A DNA stretch of 64,000 nt from Pseudomonas gingeri (GCF_013386115.1 NZ_JACAOR010000014.1:248001-312000); one strand, 5' to 3'. Shown: positions 35,311 to 43,194, counted from the first letter of the stretch. Program-made: numbers and translations. The notes: generated by a model not told the origin, from the sequence alone.

Positions 35311-35933
35311 ACCCACGGATCGCCCCGCGTCGGCAAGCGCTCGACGCAGCGCTGCTCGATCAACTCAAGGGCATCTCTTCTTCAACGGTCGGGCACCTGG
35401 TCGACGCCGGTTACTTGAGGGGGATCAGGCCATTGTTCGAGGGCATCCGGATGGTCGGCAATGTGCTGACGGCCAAGGTCTTCACCCCCGATGGCAGCAT
35501 CCTGCGTGAGGCCTTGCTGTGCAGCGAGCCGGGTGATGTGCTGGTGATCGAATGCGTCGGTGATCCCGACTGCGCCTGCTGGGGGGAACTGCGCACCCTG
35601 GCCGGGCTGATCAAGGGCCTGGCCGGGGTGGTCGTGGCCGGTCCGGTGACGGATGTCGCAGCCCTGCGCGAGCACCGTCTGCCGATCTTCAGTCGCGGCG
35701 CCAGCGCGCTGACCACCCGCAGCCTGGGGCAGGCGGGAGAACTCAATCAACCGGTCCGGGTGGGCGAGGTGCAGGTCCGGCCCGGCGACATCGCCATCGG
35801 TGACGACGATGGCGTGTTTATCCTGGCTCCGCAGCAAGCTCGGGAGTTGCTGCCGCAACTGCTGGCGAAGGAAAGCGCCGATCGTTTTCGTCGCGCCGAG
35901 CTGCTCGCCACGCTGGTGGCCAAGGGCGGCTGA
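35301..35933 (+). CDS. RraA-like / HMG-aldolase family protein with altered active-site motif
   Basis: A 210-residue member of the RraA/4-hydroxy-4-methyl-2-oxoglutarate aldolase family. It keeps the GDVLVIECVGDPDCACWGEL loop and the following glycine-rich strand. At the place where aldolases have Arg-Asp (usually V-R-D), this protein has GPVTDVAALREH, so the substrate-binding Arg is Thr. It overlaps the FhuF-like gene by ten bases at the end of the achromobactin operon. The family cleaves citrate-like 2-oxo acids, so a link to 2-oxoglutarate or citrate parts of the siderophore is attractive but is inference. The missing Arg could also mean loss of catalysis. Confidence 0.85.
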   Translation: MSLNPRIAPRRQALDAALLDQLKGISSSTVGHLVDAGYLRGIRPLFEGIRMVGNVLTAKVFTPDGSILREALLCSEPGDVLVIECVGDPDCACWGELRTLAGLIKGLAGVVVAGPVTDVAALREHRLPIFSRGASALTTRSLGQAGELNQPVRVGEVQVRPGDIAIGDDDGVFILAPQQARELLPQLLAKESADRFRRAELLATLVAKGG

Positions 35934-37457
35934 TCAGGGGTAGCGGATCCCGCGCTCCTCGAAGTAACGCTCGATCCCGCCCGGGCTGCCCAGCGGCTCG
36001 GCGAGGGCAATGTAGCTGTCCGGCCGCAACAGGTAGATGGCATTGCGCACCAGTCCGGCGTTTTCATGGACGGCTCGCCACTCGAAGACGTGCAGGGGCA
36101 TCAGCCGCTCGCCGCACCACTGGCTCAGCACGCTGCTGGCGCTGCCGTACACATGCACCTGCCAGCCGATGTACATCAGGGAATCAAAGTTGTCATCCTC
36201 GGCATCCGCTGCCCAGGGCAGGCGGTCGCCGCCCTGGATCTCGCCGGCGATGCCCATGCTCAAGGGCATGCCCCGGTAGTTCAGGGTGATCTGCGACACC
36301 GTGCGAAACAGGAATTCGCGGGCCGCCTCCAGCGAGGCCACCCGGGACACGACCAGGGGCGCCAGGCGTGTGCGCACCAGATTGGCGATCCAGCCATCGG
36401 CCGTGGCAAAGCTGAAGGCCCGGTCGGTGGTGGCGACCAGGCGCCGGGCAAAGCCGATGCGCTCGGTCTCGTAGGTGCCGAGCAAGCGCGCCTCGGCCTT
36501 GTTGCGCAGGACCGCCGCGAGCTTCCAGGCCAGGTTGATCGCGTCGCCGATCCCGGTATTCATGCCCTGGCCGCCGGCCGGGCTGTGCACGTGAGCGGCG
36601 TCGCCCAGAAGGAACACCCGCCCGGAACGGAAGCTGTCGGCCACCCGATGATGCACCCGATAGCTGGAAAACCAGTTCACCTGCTCGACCTCAAGCCCCA
36701 TATGTTCGATGGCCCGCGAGCTGACGTCCTCGAAGCGCAGGGTATGGGATGCCTCGGCCCGTTCATCGCGCACCGTGCCGATCAGCCGGGCACGCCCCTC
36801 GCCAGCCAGGGGAAAGACCGCGAGGAAGTCTGCGTCGTCGAGGTCCACATGCAGTTCGCCATTGATCGCCGGGCCCGAGGCCTGGACATCGGCGACATAG
36901 AAAATCTGCTGGTAGGTGCCGCCGGGATAGCCGATATCCAGGGCCTTGCGCACGGTCGAGCGGGCACCGTCGCAGCCGGCCAGGTAAGCGACCTGCAGGC
37001 TTTCCTCGGTGCCATCGGCGCCGCGCAACTGGGCGCTGACGCCATTGCCGATATCGGCGAACCCCAGCAGTTCGGTGCTGCGTTCGACCGTCACGCCAAG
37101 GGCCGCGAGCCGCTCGACCAACAGCCGCTCGTGCTGGTCCTGGGGAAAGATCTCCATGAACGAGTAGGGCGTCAGGCCCTGGCCGATGTCGGCCAGCGAC
37201 AGACGGGCGGCCTGTTCGCCCTTGACCCAGAAATTGACGGCCGGCACCTTGTGGCCATGCTCGATCACGGCATCGCTGAGGTCCAGTTGCCGATACAGTT
37301 CCAGGGTTCGCGCCTGCACGGCCAGGGCACGGGAGGTGGTGCCCGGTTCGGCGGTCTTGTCGATGATCCGCACGGCAATTCCCTGTCTGCTCAGCCAGAG
37401 CGCCAGGACCAGACCGGTGGGGCCGGCGCCCACGATCAGAACTTCAGCATGCTTCAT
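35934..37457 (-). CDS. FAD-dependent aromatic hydroxylase (PheA/TfdB family)
   Basis: A 507-residue class A flavoprotein monooxygenase. The N-terminal FAD motif is VLIVGAGPTGLVLALWLSRQ, the DG motif region is LAGCDGARSTVRKALDI, and the second FAD motif is FLLGDAAHVHSPAGGQGMNT. A thioredoxin-like C-terminal extension follows, as in phenol or pentachlorophenol hydroxylases. The substrate is probably an aromatic or polyketide ring, but is not readable. The stop codon abuts the RraA-like gene with no base between, so transcripts converge. No ring-cleavage genes are nearby, which makes a catabolic pathway unlikely from this window alone. Confidence 0.9.
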   Translation of the reverse strand: MKHAEVLIVGAGPTGLVLALWLSRQGIAVRIIDKTAEPGTTSRALAVQARTLELYRQLDLSDAVIEHGHKVPAVNFWVKGEQAARLSLADIGQGLTPYSFMEIFPQDQHERLLVERLAALGVTVERSTELLGFADIGNGVSAQLRGADGTEESLQVAYLAGCDGARSTVRKALDIGYPGGTYQQIFYVADVQASGPAINGELHVDLDDADFLAVFPLAGEGRARLIGTVRDERAEASHTLRFEDVSSRAIEHMGLEVEQVNWFSSYRVHHRVADSFRSGRVFLLGDAAHVHSPAGGQGMNTGIGDAINLAWKLAAVLRNKAEARLLGTYETERIGFARRLVATTDRAFSFATADGWIANLVRTRLAPLVVSRVASLEAAREFLFRTVSQITLNYRGMPLSMGIAGEIQGGDRLPWAADAEDDNFDSLMYIGWQVHVYGSASSVLSQWCGERLMPLHVFEWRAVHENAGLVRNAIYLLRPDSYIALAEPLGSPGGIERYFEERGIRYP

Positions 37458-37601
37458 ATCATCTCTCTTCGAGGCGAACCCTTGAAGATTGAGTATAGGA
37501 AAGCTGCCGTGCGGCGCGGGCTGGCGCGATGACCTGCAAATTCATTGCACTTTCCGGCGTGGCCGGGCTCGAATCATCAGGCCAATACAGGAGGGAAGAC
37601 C

Positions 37602-38090
37602 ATGCTGCTCGAAGGATCCTGCCATTGCGGCGCGGTAACGTTCAGTCTTACCAGCGCGCACCCTTATCCCTACCAGCGCTGCTATTGCTCGATCTGTCGC
37701 AAGACCCAGGGCGGTGGCGGTTACGCGATCAACCTCGGTGGCGACGCGACGACGCTGAAAGTCAGGGGGCGCCCGCACATCGCTATCTACCACGCGAAGA
37801 TGAAAGGCGAGGGCGAGTCCCGCAGCCATCGCAGCAGCGCCGAGCGGCATTTCTGCAAGGAGTGCGGCAGCGCGCTGTGGTTGTTCAGCCCCGAATGGCC
37901 GGAACTGATCCACCCCTTTGCCTCGGCCATCGACACACCGCTGCCGGTGCCCCCCGAGCACACGCACCTGCTGCTGGATTCGAAGGCACCCTGGGTCGAG
38001 GTCGACGTGCGACCAGGCGACAAGCAGTTCGAGGGTTATCCCGAGGAATCCATCGCCGAGTGGCATGAGCGGTTGGGATTGACGCGCTGA
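37602..38090 (+). CDS. GFA-family zinc protein (glutathione-dependent formaldehyde-activating enzyme fold)
   Basis: A 162-residue Mss4-like GFA-domain protein. Zinc-binding cysteines are visible as GSCHCGAVTFSL near residue 7, CYCSICRKTQGG near 28 and FCKECGSALW near 88. The ATG 37602 has AGGAGGGA five bases before it. Members bind Zn and sometimes glutathione; most are of unknown substrate, and the name enzyme of formaldehyde detoxification is only one of them. It lies alone between the divergent FAD monooxygenase and the cif-like gene, 79 bases before the latter. Confidence 0.88.
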   Translation: MLLEGSCHCGAVTFSLTSAHPYPYQRCYCSICRKTQGGGGYAINLGGDATTLKVRGRPHIAIYHAKMKGEGESRSHRSSAERHFCKECGSALWLFSPEWPELIHPFASAIDTPLPVPPEHTHLLLDSKAPWVEVDVRPGDKQFEGYPEESIAEWHERLGLTR

Positions 38091-38106
38091 CCGGACGCTT
38101 TTCCCG

Positions 38107-38136
38107 TGGAACCGGAATGGCCTGTCCGTTCACTCA
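38107..38136 (+). promoter_or_regulatory. Hrp box (HrpL-dependent promoter) before the cif-like gene
   Basis: TGGAACC (38107-38113), then 16 bases, then TCACTCA (38130-38136). The consensus for HrpL promoters of type III genes in Pseudomonas is GGAACC-N15/16-CCACNNA; only the first C of the second box differs. The site ends 32 bases before the ATG of the effector-like gene, a normal distance. Confidence 0.72.
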
Positions 38137-38168
38137 CTGTGTCCGGACTATCAGCCAGGACACCCACC

Positions 38169-39041
38169 ATGAGAAATTACCTCAACTCATTGCGCCCGAG
38201 TCAGCCAGATCCACGCCTGCAATCACGGACGAACGACAGCAACGCGGTTGCCAGGGTATCAACCTCGACCGCGGCCCAGCCGGTCAACAACCCGTCGACA
38301 AGGCACCTGCAGCATTTCGCCAGGATGACCGCGCAAAATATCAAGGCCAACGCCTTGCTCAACAGCGATAACAACGAGGTGCCGATTCATTACAAGAATC
38401 CCGGGGAAATTCTCGCGGCGATCGACCGTAATATCGAGCAGACGGCGAAGGATTGGGGCTGCTCGAAGCAGGACGTGGAAGCCATGTTGGGCAGCAGCAA
38501 GCGCTTCAATGCGCCTGTTTGCGGAGTGACCGCGAATAACGTGATGAAGCTGTTTCTGGACAGCAGCCAGCGCAGCTACAGCTTCGAACACGGTCGACCC
38601 CTGTCCTTGTCGCAGTTGAAGCAGCAACTGGCGTCATTGCCAGCAGACAGGAACTTCATTCTCCGGGTCAACGACGAGGCCATGGGGCACGCCTATGTCA
38701 TCGATCTGCCGGCGAGCAACAAACCCCAGCGCGATGCCTTTCTCTATCAATCCGATCTGGGCGATGGGGCCACCCGTCCCCTGCGTCTTGAGGACTGGAT
38801 GAGCCGTCAGGCCGAACGGCCCATACCGCTGGGCGAAGTTGTTCGACATTTCGATAACATGACCGAGCGAAAAGTGGACGTGCACCATCTCGCCAGGCTG
38901 TTCGATATTGACGGCAACCCCGCGATGCTGCGTCCGGAGCGTCTGAACAACAAGAACGGGTTCAATTTTCAGCTTGAAGAGTACAGCCTGAAAAATCTGG
39001 AAAAGAACATGAAGGCCGTGACGGCCAACTGTGCGTCATAG
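38169..39041 (+). CDS. cif: Cif-family cyclomodulin: probable type III secreted Gln deamidase
   Basis: A 290-residue protein (start ATG 38169 behind AGGA). The first 45 residues are rich in Ser, Thr, Asn, Gln and Pro without a signal peptide, as in type III effectors. A Cys in NAPVCGVTANNV (C118), a His in EAMGHAYVIDLP (H174) and a Gln in FLYQSDLGDG (Q194) are spaced 56 and 20 residues apart. This is exactly the spacing of the Cif catalytic triad Cys109-His165-Gln185, and the length is close to E. coli Cif (282). Cif enzymes deamidate Gln40 of NEDD8 or ubiquitin, blocking cullin ligases and arresting the host cell cycle. A hrp box lies upstream. The gene is more A/T-rich than its neighbours, fitting horizontal gain. 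No chaperone or secretion genes are in the window. Confidence 0.85.
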   Translation: MRNYLNSLRPSQPDPRLQSRTNDSNAVARVSTSTAAQPVNNPSTRHLQHFARMTAQNIKANALLNSDNNEVPIHYKNPGEILAAIDRNIEQTAKDWGCSKQDVEAMLGSSKRFNAPVCGVTANNVMKLFLDSSQRSYSFEHGRPLSLSQLKQQLASLPADRNFILRVNDEAMGHAYVIDLPASNKPQRDAFLYQSDLGDGATRPLRLEDWMSRQAERPIPLGEVVRHFDNMTERKVDVHHLARLFDIDGNPAMLRPERLNNKNGFNFQLEEYSLKNLEKNMKAVTANCAS

Positions 39042-39049
39042 GTCACTCG

Positions 39050-39715
39050 TTAAGGACGCTGGCTGAGCAAGGCACTGACGCCTTCGATTTTGCTCAGCCA
39101 TGCAGCGGTTCTAGGGCATCTCCACGAAACAAGATTTATCATCCGCTCCAGGTCGGCAACCAGGCTCCTGGCAAAAATGGGCTCGTGGTGGGCAATCCGA
39201 TTTCGGATTTTTCTAACGCCTTCCAATGCGTCAAAAATCATTTGTCGGCAGTGTGCGGGGCTCCTGCCGGCAGGCAGGCCAGGGAATGACGTCAGTAGGT
39301 GAGGCAACCACAAGCGATCATCAAACCTGTGCGTGAAAAGCTTGCCCCAGAATGCGAATTTCAATTCCGGGATGACTGCACCTGCGTTGCGCGAACGCGC
39401 CTTGCTCCGTGCTGACTCCATTTCCTTGCGCATACTGAATCCAGAATGGGGATCTGGCAGGCTCCGCTCAAAACTGATCGACCAGGGCCACTGGGGCCCA
39501 TAAACCTGACCCAGGACTTCGGATGCCGCGTTGCGGACCGCCACTTCGCATATTTGTTGAGGGAGCATGAACGCACCGGAAATCTTCGCGTTCCATGCGT
39601 ACAACGACAACGCATGCCGGGTGTTGGACGTCTTCAGCGTACGAACATACGTGCTCAACCGTTCTTTGGAGAGCGCTGATTCGACAGCTTGAGCATCGGC
39701 GGCGCAGACGGGCAC
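39050..39715 (-). CDS. Abi-like HEPN-domain protein
   Basis: A 221-residue protein resembling the Abi_2/AbiD-F group. Features: a helical N-terminus, the ALSLYAWNAKISGAFMLPQQ segment, EVAVRNAASEVLG, and a C-terminal RKIRNRIAHHEPIF that carries the Rx4-6H signature of HEPN ribonucleases. Such proteins act in abortive infection against phage or as toxin-like RNases. I placed the start at GTG 39715 because AAGGAG lies seven bases before it; a longer in-frame reading to 39874 runs through a terminator-like hairpin. It converges on the cif-like gene with only eight bases between, so both may have arrived in the same accessory segment. No antitoxin gene is evident next to it. Confidence 0.8.
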   Translation of the reverse strand: MPVCAADAQAVESALSKERLSTYVRTLKTSNTRHALSLYAWNAKISGAFMLPQQICEVAVRNAASEVLGQVYGPQWPWSISFERSLPDPHSGFSMRKEMESARSKARSRNAGAVIPELKFAFWGKLFTHRFDDRLWLPHLLTSFPGLPAGRSPAHCRQMIFDALEGVRKIRNRIAHHEPIFARSLVADLERMINLVSWRCPRTAAWLSKIEGVSALLSQRP

Positions 39716-39808
39716 TGGGCAACTCCTTGACTTGGTCTGGCTTGGGCAATAACATTGTTCCACTTGCTCCGGGATTTGTTGGTGATTACCTCCCCCTGGA
39801 GAAACACG

Positions 39809-39836
39809 AAAAAGCTCATCGAAAGATGGGCTTTTT
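39809..39836. terminator. Rho-independent, bidirectional terminator
   Basis: AAAAGCTCATC pairs with GATGGGCTTTT (11 bp, one G-T pair) around a GAAA tetraloop, followed by a T-run. On the minus strand it also reads into T residues. It most likely ends the DUF6124-type gene located to its right on the minus strand and insulates the Abi-like gene. Confidence 0.8.
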
Positions 39837-39988
39837 TCGTTTATGGGCAAATGATCGCTGAAACGCTCGTTCACGGCGAAGGTGGGAGTAATTCACTTCG
39901 TTACCTGAGAGTGGGACACGCCGTTCGGACCATGGGGTGGCATCAGTCATCGGTCGCCGCAAACATCACGGCGTGCCAATCACAAGCG

Positions 39989-40405
39989 TCAGGTGTGAGT
40001 CTGTGCAGATGCCCCATCCAGCAGTGCATCCACCACGGTTCGTGACAAGGTCACGCAATGAATCAGCCCCATCAGCAGATCACGTTCGAAACCACTCAGG
40101 CGCGGGCAGATTTCATCGGCGTTCAGTTCGGCGGATTTGAGCAATTGCGATACCTGGGTCAGCGCGACCCTGGCAGTGATGCCGGGTTGGACGGAGAACA
40201 GCGCGGGAGCGGACGAGGTGTTGGATTCGACGGCTTTGAATACCGTAGCGGGCAGCGTTTCGAGAAGTATCGACGTTTGATCGTGCGGCGGCTTTGATGA
40301 GATCTGACCTTGCGAATCGCGCGTTACCCGGCTCGGACAGGTCGCTTTTTCCGCAACATTGGAAGTGCTGCAAGGTGGTGGGTCTGGGGTGATTTTCTTG
40401 ACCAT
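39989..40405 (-). CDS. Small DUF6124/DUF3077-type Pseudomonas protein
   Basis: A 138-residue protein starting MVKKITPDPPPCSTSN, the opening usual in the small Pseudomonas proteins of the DUF6124/DUF3077 group. The first half is Pro/Ser-rich and disordered; the second half is helical (ALTQVSQLLKSAELNADEIC, then SRTVVDALLDG). No function is established. AGGAG stands eight bases before the ATG at 40405. The longer frame to 40528 runs into the folded leader region and is rejected. It has its own terminator downstream and the nested inverted repeat at 40477-40603 upstream, so it looks like an independently regulated cassette. Confidence 0.8.
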   Translation of the reverse strand: MVKKITPDPPPCSTSNVAEKATCPSRVTRDSQGQISSKPPHDQTSILLETLPATVFKAVESNTSSAPALFSVQPGITARVALTQVSQLLKSAELNADEICPRLSGFERDLLMGLIHCVTLSRTVVDALLDGASAQTHT

Positions 40406-40476
40406 GGCGAATCTCCTATTACGTTCATAGGGCCCATCCATACTCGCTGCGATACGAGGGTGGCGAGCTGCGCGCA

Positions 40477-40603
40477 GGTTCGCAGACCGGTGAATAGGAA
40501 AACCGGCAGGCCTAAGCCTCCTGCGCACAGCCCGCCATAACGCGGATTCAAAAAAGCCGCTTTCGCGGCGCTGTGCGCCTATTCATCGCCGGGCTGCGAA
40601 ACC
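40477..40603 (-). promoter_or_regulatory. Nested inverted repeats forming a branched leader or small RNA
   Basis: Outer arms GGTTCGCAG...TGAATAGG (40477-40498) and their near-complement (40578-40603) enclose a middle stem GCGCACAG/CTGTGCGC (40523-40530 with 40571-40578), a small hairpin around 40505-40524 and a terminator-like hairpin GCCGC-GAAA-GCGGC plus T6 on the minus strand (40550-40569). It lies 72 bases upstream of the DUF6124-type gene in the same direction. The layout suggests a multi-helix RNA with an internal terminator, such as an attenuator. I cannot match it to a named riboswitch. Confidence 0.5.
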
Positions 40604-40616
40604 CGTATCGCTGAAT

Positions 40617-41107
40617 TTGCAGCGACCTCAGGACTCTAGCCACCCCAGCAGACGCACACAATATTGTCCCATGCCGATAGCGCGTAGGAAAACGGCGTAT
40701 TTCCTGAAAGCCATTTCGAGTCTTTGCCGGATGTTGCAGTTGTCTGGAAAAACCGGGAGGGCAGCTATTAGCTTAGTACCCGCCGCCGCTAAAACCTGAG
40801 TGCAGTCCCTCCGGCTCACCCTCAAGAGTCCAGCCGAAGAGGCGCGCCCAAGGCCTCTTTGCCAAGCAGACCGTGGCTCTGCCTGCCTTTACGGCGGGGG
40901 TGGGCCTGGCGTAACAAATGCGAATAGTGGCAACGACGCATCCATCGTATTCTGGAAATGTGAATGATTCGTCGCATTTCAATCATTTGCGAGCAACATC
41001 CGCCGTATTCCGGCCGTAAGCGTTCACGTCAACCAACGCGCTTAAAGACCTCCTTCAGCAGGGCCAGCCACGTGTCGCTGCCACTGAAGAGTTGCCTGGA
41101 AAAAACC
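40617..41107. other. Gene-poor stretch upstream of an MFS gene
   Basis: No convincing gene on either strand. Short frames exist at 40628-40825 and 40773-40982 (minus) but lack ribosome sites and family signs. The last 140 bases are the MFS leader, with no clear promoter. Confidence 0.5.
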
Positions 41108-42358
41108 ATGAATCAATCTGTCAAACCTGACTTCGACGGCACGCCGTTGCTTTCATCCGTTTCTGCCGCATCTGCCCAACCGTCGGCATCTGCCACGGCC
41201 AATCCCGGTGTTTTCCTGAAGCTACTGCCGATCACCCTCGCCATTTTCATTGGCTTTCTTGTGATCGGCATGCAACTGCCCGTGCTGCCACTGCACCTGC
41301 ATGACACCCTCGGCATGGGCACGCTGGTGGTGGGATTGGTGGTGGGCTCGCAGTTCGCGGCGGCGCTGTTGTCACGGGCCTGGGCCGGCAATTTTGCTGA
41401 TGTGCGCGGCGCCAAGCGTGCGGTGATCAGCGGCTTTCTGGTGGCCGCCAGTTCGGGGTTGGTCTACCTGGCATCGCTGGCGTTTGTCGACATGCCCGCG
41501 GCCTCGGTCTGGATACTGCTGGCGGGGCGCATGCTGTTGGCGCTGGGCGAGAGCCTGGTGGTCACCGGTGTGCTGGGCTGGGGCATCGGGCTGGTCGGGC
41601 CGCAGAACGCGGGCAAGGTAATGTCCTGGGTCGGCATTGCCATGTTCAGTGCCTATGGACTGGGCGCACCGCTCGGCGTAACGGTCAATGCCCAGTGGGG
41701 TTTTGCCGGTATTGCCGTGGCGACGATGCTGATTCCGTTGCTGGCGGTCGCGGTGGTCGGCGGTGTGCAGGCCGTTGCCCCTGGCGCGGCCCGACGCACG
41801 CCGTTCTACAGCGTGCTGGCGGCCGTGTGGAAACCGGGCCTGGGCCTGGCGTTCTCGAGCGTGGGATTTGGCCTGATCACCGCCTTTATCGCCCTGTTGT
41901 TCACTTCCCGCCACTGGGGCAATGCCTCGCTGGCCTTCACGGTGTTCGGTGTGGCCTTTATCGGCGCGCGTATTCCCTTCGGCCACCTGCCGGACAAACT
42001 GGGAGGCGCGAGGGTGGCCCTGGTTTGCGTGGCAATCGAGGCGTTGGGCCAAGGGCTGATCTGGACGGCCGATACGGCGCTGGTTGCCTACCTGGGCGTG
42101 GCCTTGACCGGCTTTGGCTACTCGCTGGCCTTTCCAGGCTTTGGCGTCGAGGCCGTGCGCCGTGCGCCGCCTCAAGCCCGCAGCCTGGCCATGGGCGCCT
42201 ATGTGGCATTTCTGGATATTTCCCTGGCCATCACCAGCCCATTGGCGGGCGCATTGGCGGCCCTGGGCGGCATGGCGTCGGTCTACCTGGCCGGTGCCGT
42301 GGCGGCGGCCTTGTCATTCTGCGTGGCGTTGAGGCTGCTGGCCGGGAACGCGAAGTGA
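41108..42358 (+). CDS. MFS transporter, YhhS/YfcJ type
   Basis: A 416-residue transporter with 12 membrane segments. The start MLPITLAIF-like segment KLLPITLAIFIGFLVIGMQL, then LPLHLHDTLGMGTLVVGLVV and the loop-2 motif AWAGNFADVRGAKRAVISGF are typical of the YhhS/YfcJ (UPF0226) branch. The ATG 41108 is preceded by a weak site; a longer frame begins at 40964 but adds a non-membrane, basic stretch unlike the family. Substrates are not settled; family members have been linked to sugars and to glyphosate tolerance. An ABM-domain gene follows 9 bases later and is probably co-transcribed. Confidence 0.9.
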   Translation: MNQSVKPDFDGTPLLSSVSAASAQPSASATANPGVFLKLLPITLAIFIGFLVIGMQLPVLPLHLHDTLGMGTLVVGLVVGSQFAAALLSRAWAGNFADVRGAKRAVISGFLVAASSGLVYLASLAFVDMPAASVWILLAGRMLLALGESLVVTGVLGWGIGLVGPQNAGKVMSWVGIAMFSAYGLGAPLGVTVNAQWGFAGIAVATMLIPLLAVAVVGGVQAVAPGAARRTPFYSVLAAVWKPGLGLAFSSVGFGLITAFIALLFTSRHWGNASLAFTVFGVAFIGARIPFGHLPDKLGGARVALVCVAIEALGQGLIWTADTALVAYLGVALTGFGYSLAFPGFGVEAVRRAPPQARSLAMGAYVAFLDISLAITSPLAGALAALGGMASVYLAGAVAAALSFCVALRLLAGNAK

Positions 42359-42367
42359 GGAGGGGTC

Positions 42368-42667
42368 ATGCCGATCGTTGCCGTCAATACCGTGCATATT
42401 CGCCTGAACGCCGGGGAGGGCTCTGCCCTGGATATTCTACAGGCCCTGGCCTCGAGGCTGGGTGAGTCGGCGGGCTGCCTGGGCTATGGGCTGACGCCTT
42501 GCCCGCAGGATCAGCGCACCTGGATTCTGGCGGGTTATTGGGCCAGCGAGGCGCAAATGAACGCACATTTCTCCAGTGCGCAGATGATCTCGGCCATCAA
42601 CCAGATGGTCGAATCGCGGGCTTATTTGGGCTTTGCCTGTTTCTGTCTGCCGGTGCTGGGAGGGTAA
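42368..42667 (+). CDS. ABM-domain (antibiotic biosynthesis monooxygenase-like) small protein
   Basis: A 99-residue protein with the ferredoxin-like dimeric alpha/beta ABM pattern: a first strand (IVAVNTVHIRLNAGEG), a helix, strand TWILAGYWASEAQMNAHFSS and a final helix-strand. ABM proteins are cofactor-free oxygenases or heme-degrading or quinone-modifying enzymes; many are uncharacterised. It begins nine bases after the MFS gene with GAGGAGGGG as ribosome site, so the pair likely forms an operon dealing with one small molecule. Confidence 0.82.
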   Translation: MPIVAVNTVHIRLNAGEGSALDILQALASRLGESAGCLGYGLTPCPQDQRTWILAGYWASEAQMNAHFSSAQMISAINQMVESRAYLGFACFCLPVLGG

Positions 42668-43194
42668 AGACCGTGCCGGGGGGATTTGGCGAGAGTCGCC
42701 CCGGGGGAGGGGCAACCTATTCAGTAACGGCGCATGGGCTGTGAAGTTTACTCGCCGCTTGAATCTAGGCGATACCACTTCGAAATAGCATATGCATCAT
42801 GAGCATTGCACATGCGCATGATTCAGAACAAGGAGAGTTAATCATGATAAATGAAAGTACCCATTCTCAAGAAAAAACAACTGGACAAGTACCCGAGGGC
42901 GCTCCCGGATCGACGATTCGGCAGGGTGTTTAGGGGCGGGAAGGGGGGAACAGGCTGCTATCGGCTGTGGATTCAACCGGTCGCTCACCCACTAAGAAAT
43001 CCCGGTGGCAAATCAAGGACAGCTTCCGGAAGCGGCACTGTCGGGACATAGCGTTGCAGAATTGGTATCCGCTGGCTGGAAGACCGTGCCGATTGTTCCA
43101 GGCAGGGTTTCTGTTGTGCCTGACGGCCATGCAATAGGTATTAGCGAAGAACCCTGCCCTAATAGAGTTTTTCTAGTCTACAGGCGCCTGTTTG
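42668..43194. other. Intergenic region, mixed composition, possible small gene
   Basis: No large gene. It holds the 29-codon frame at 42844-42933 with a good ribosome site, and several overlapping weak frames downstream of it that have no ribosome sites. The last 60 bases lead into the DUF1176 gene without a recognisable promoter. Confidence 0.5.
42844..42933 (+). CDS. Possible small protein of 29 residues, perhaps truncated
   Basis: The frame opens with ATG 42844 behind AAGGAGAG (spacing six), one of the best ribosome sites in the region. It encodes a short hydrophilic peptide ending RQGV, with no membrane segment or Cys. After the TAG the same frame stays open for about 65 further codons of basic residues, so a nonsense or frameshift loss of a longer gene is possible. 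I do not recognise it. Confidence 0.4.
   Translation: MINESTHSQEKTTGQVPEGAPGSTIRQGV

Noticed and set aside
39755..40045. A plus-strand frame running through the terminator region
   Set aside because: It reads across the 39809-39836 terminator hairpin and opposes the DUF6124-type gene. No ribosome site.
40773..40982. A minus-strand frame of 69 codons
   Set aside because: No ribosome site and no family signs. It lies in a stretch with no other evidence of coding.
42930..43130. A minus-strand frame opposite the small 29-codon frame
   Set aside because: No ribosome site, and composition typical of an antisense frame.
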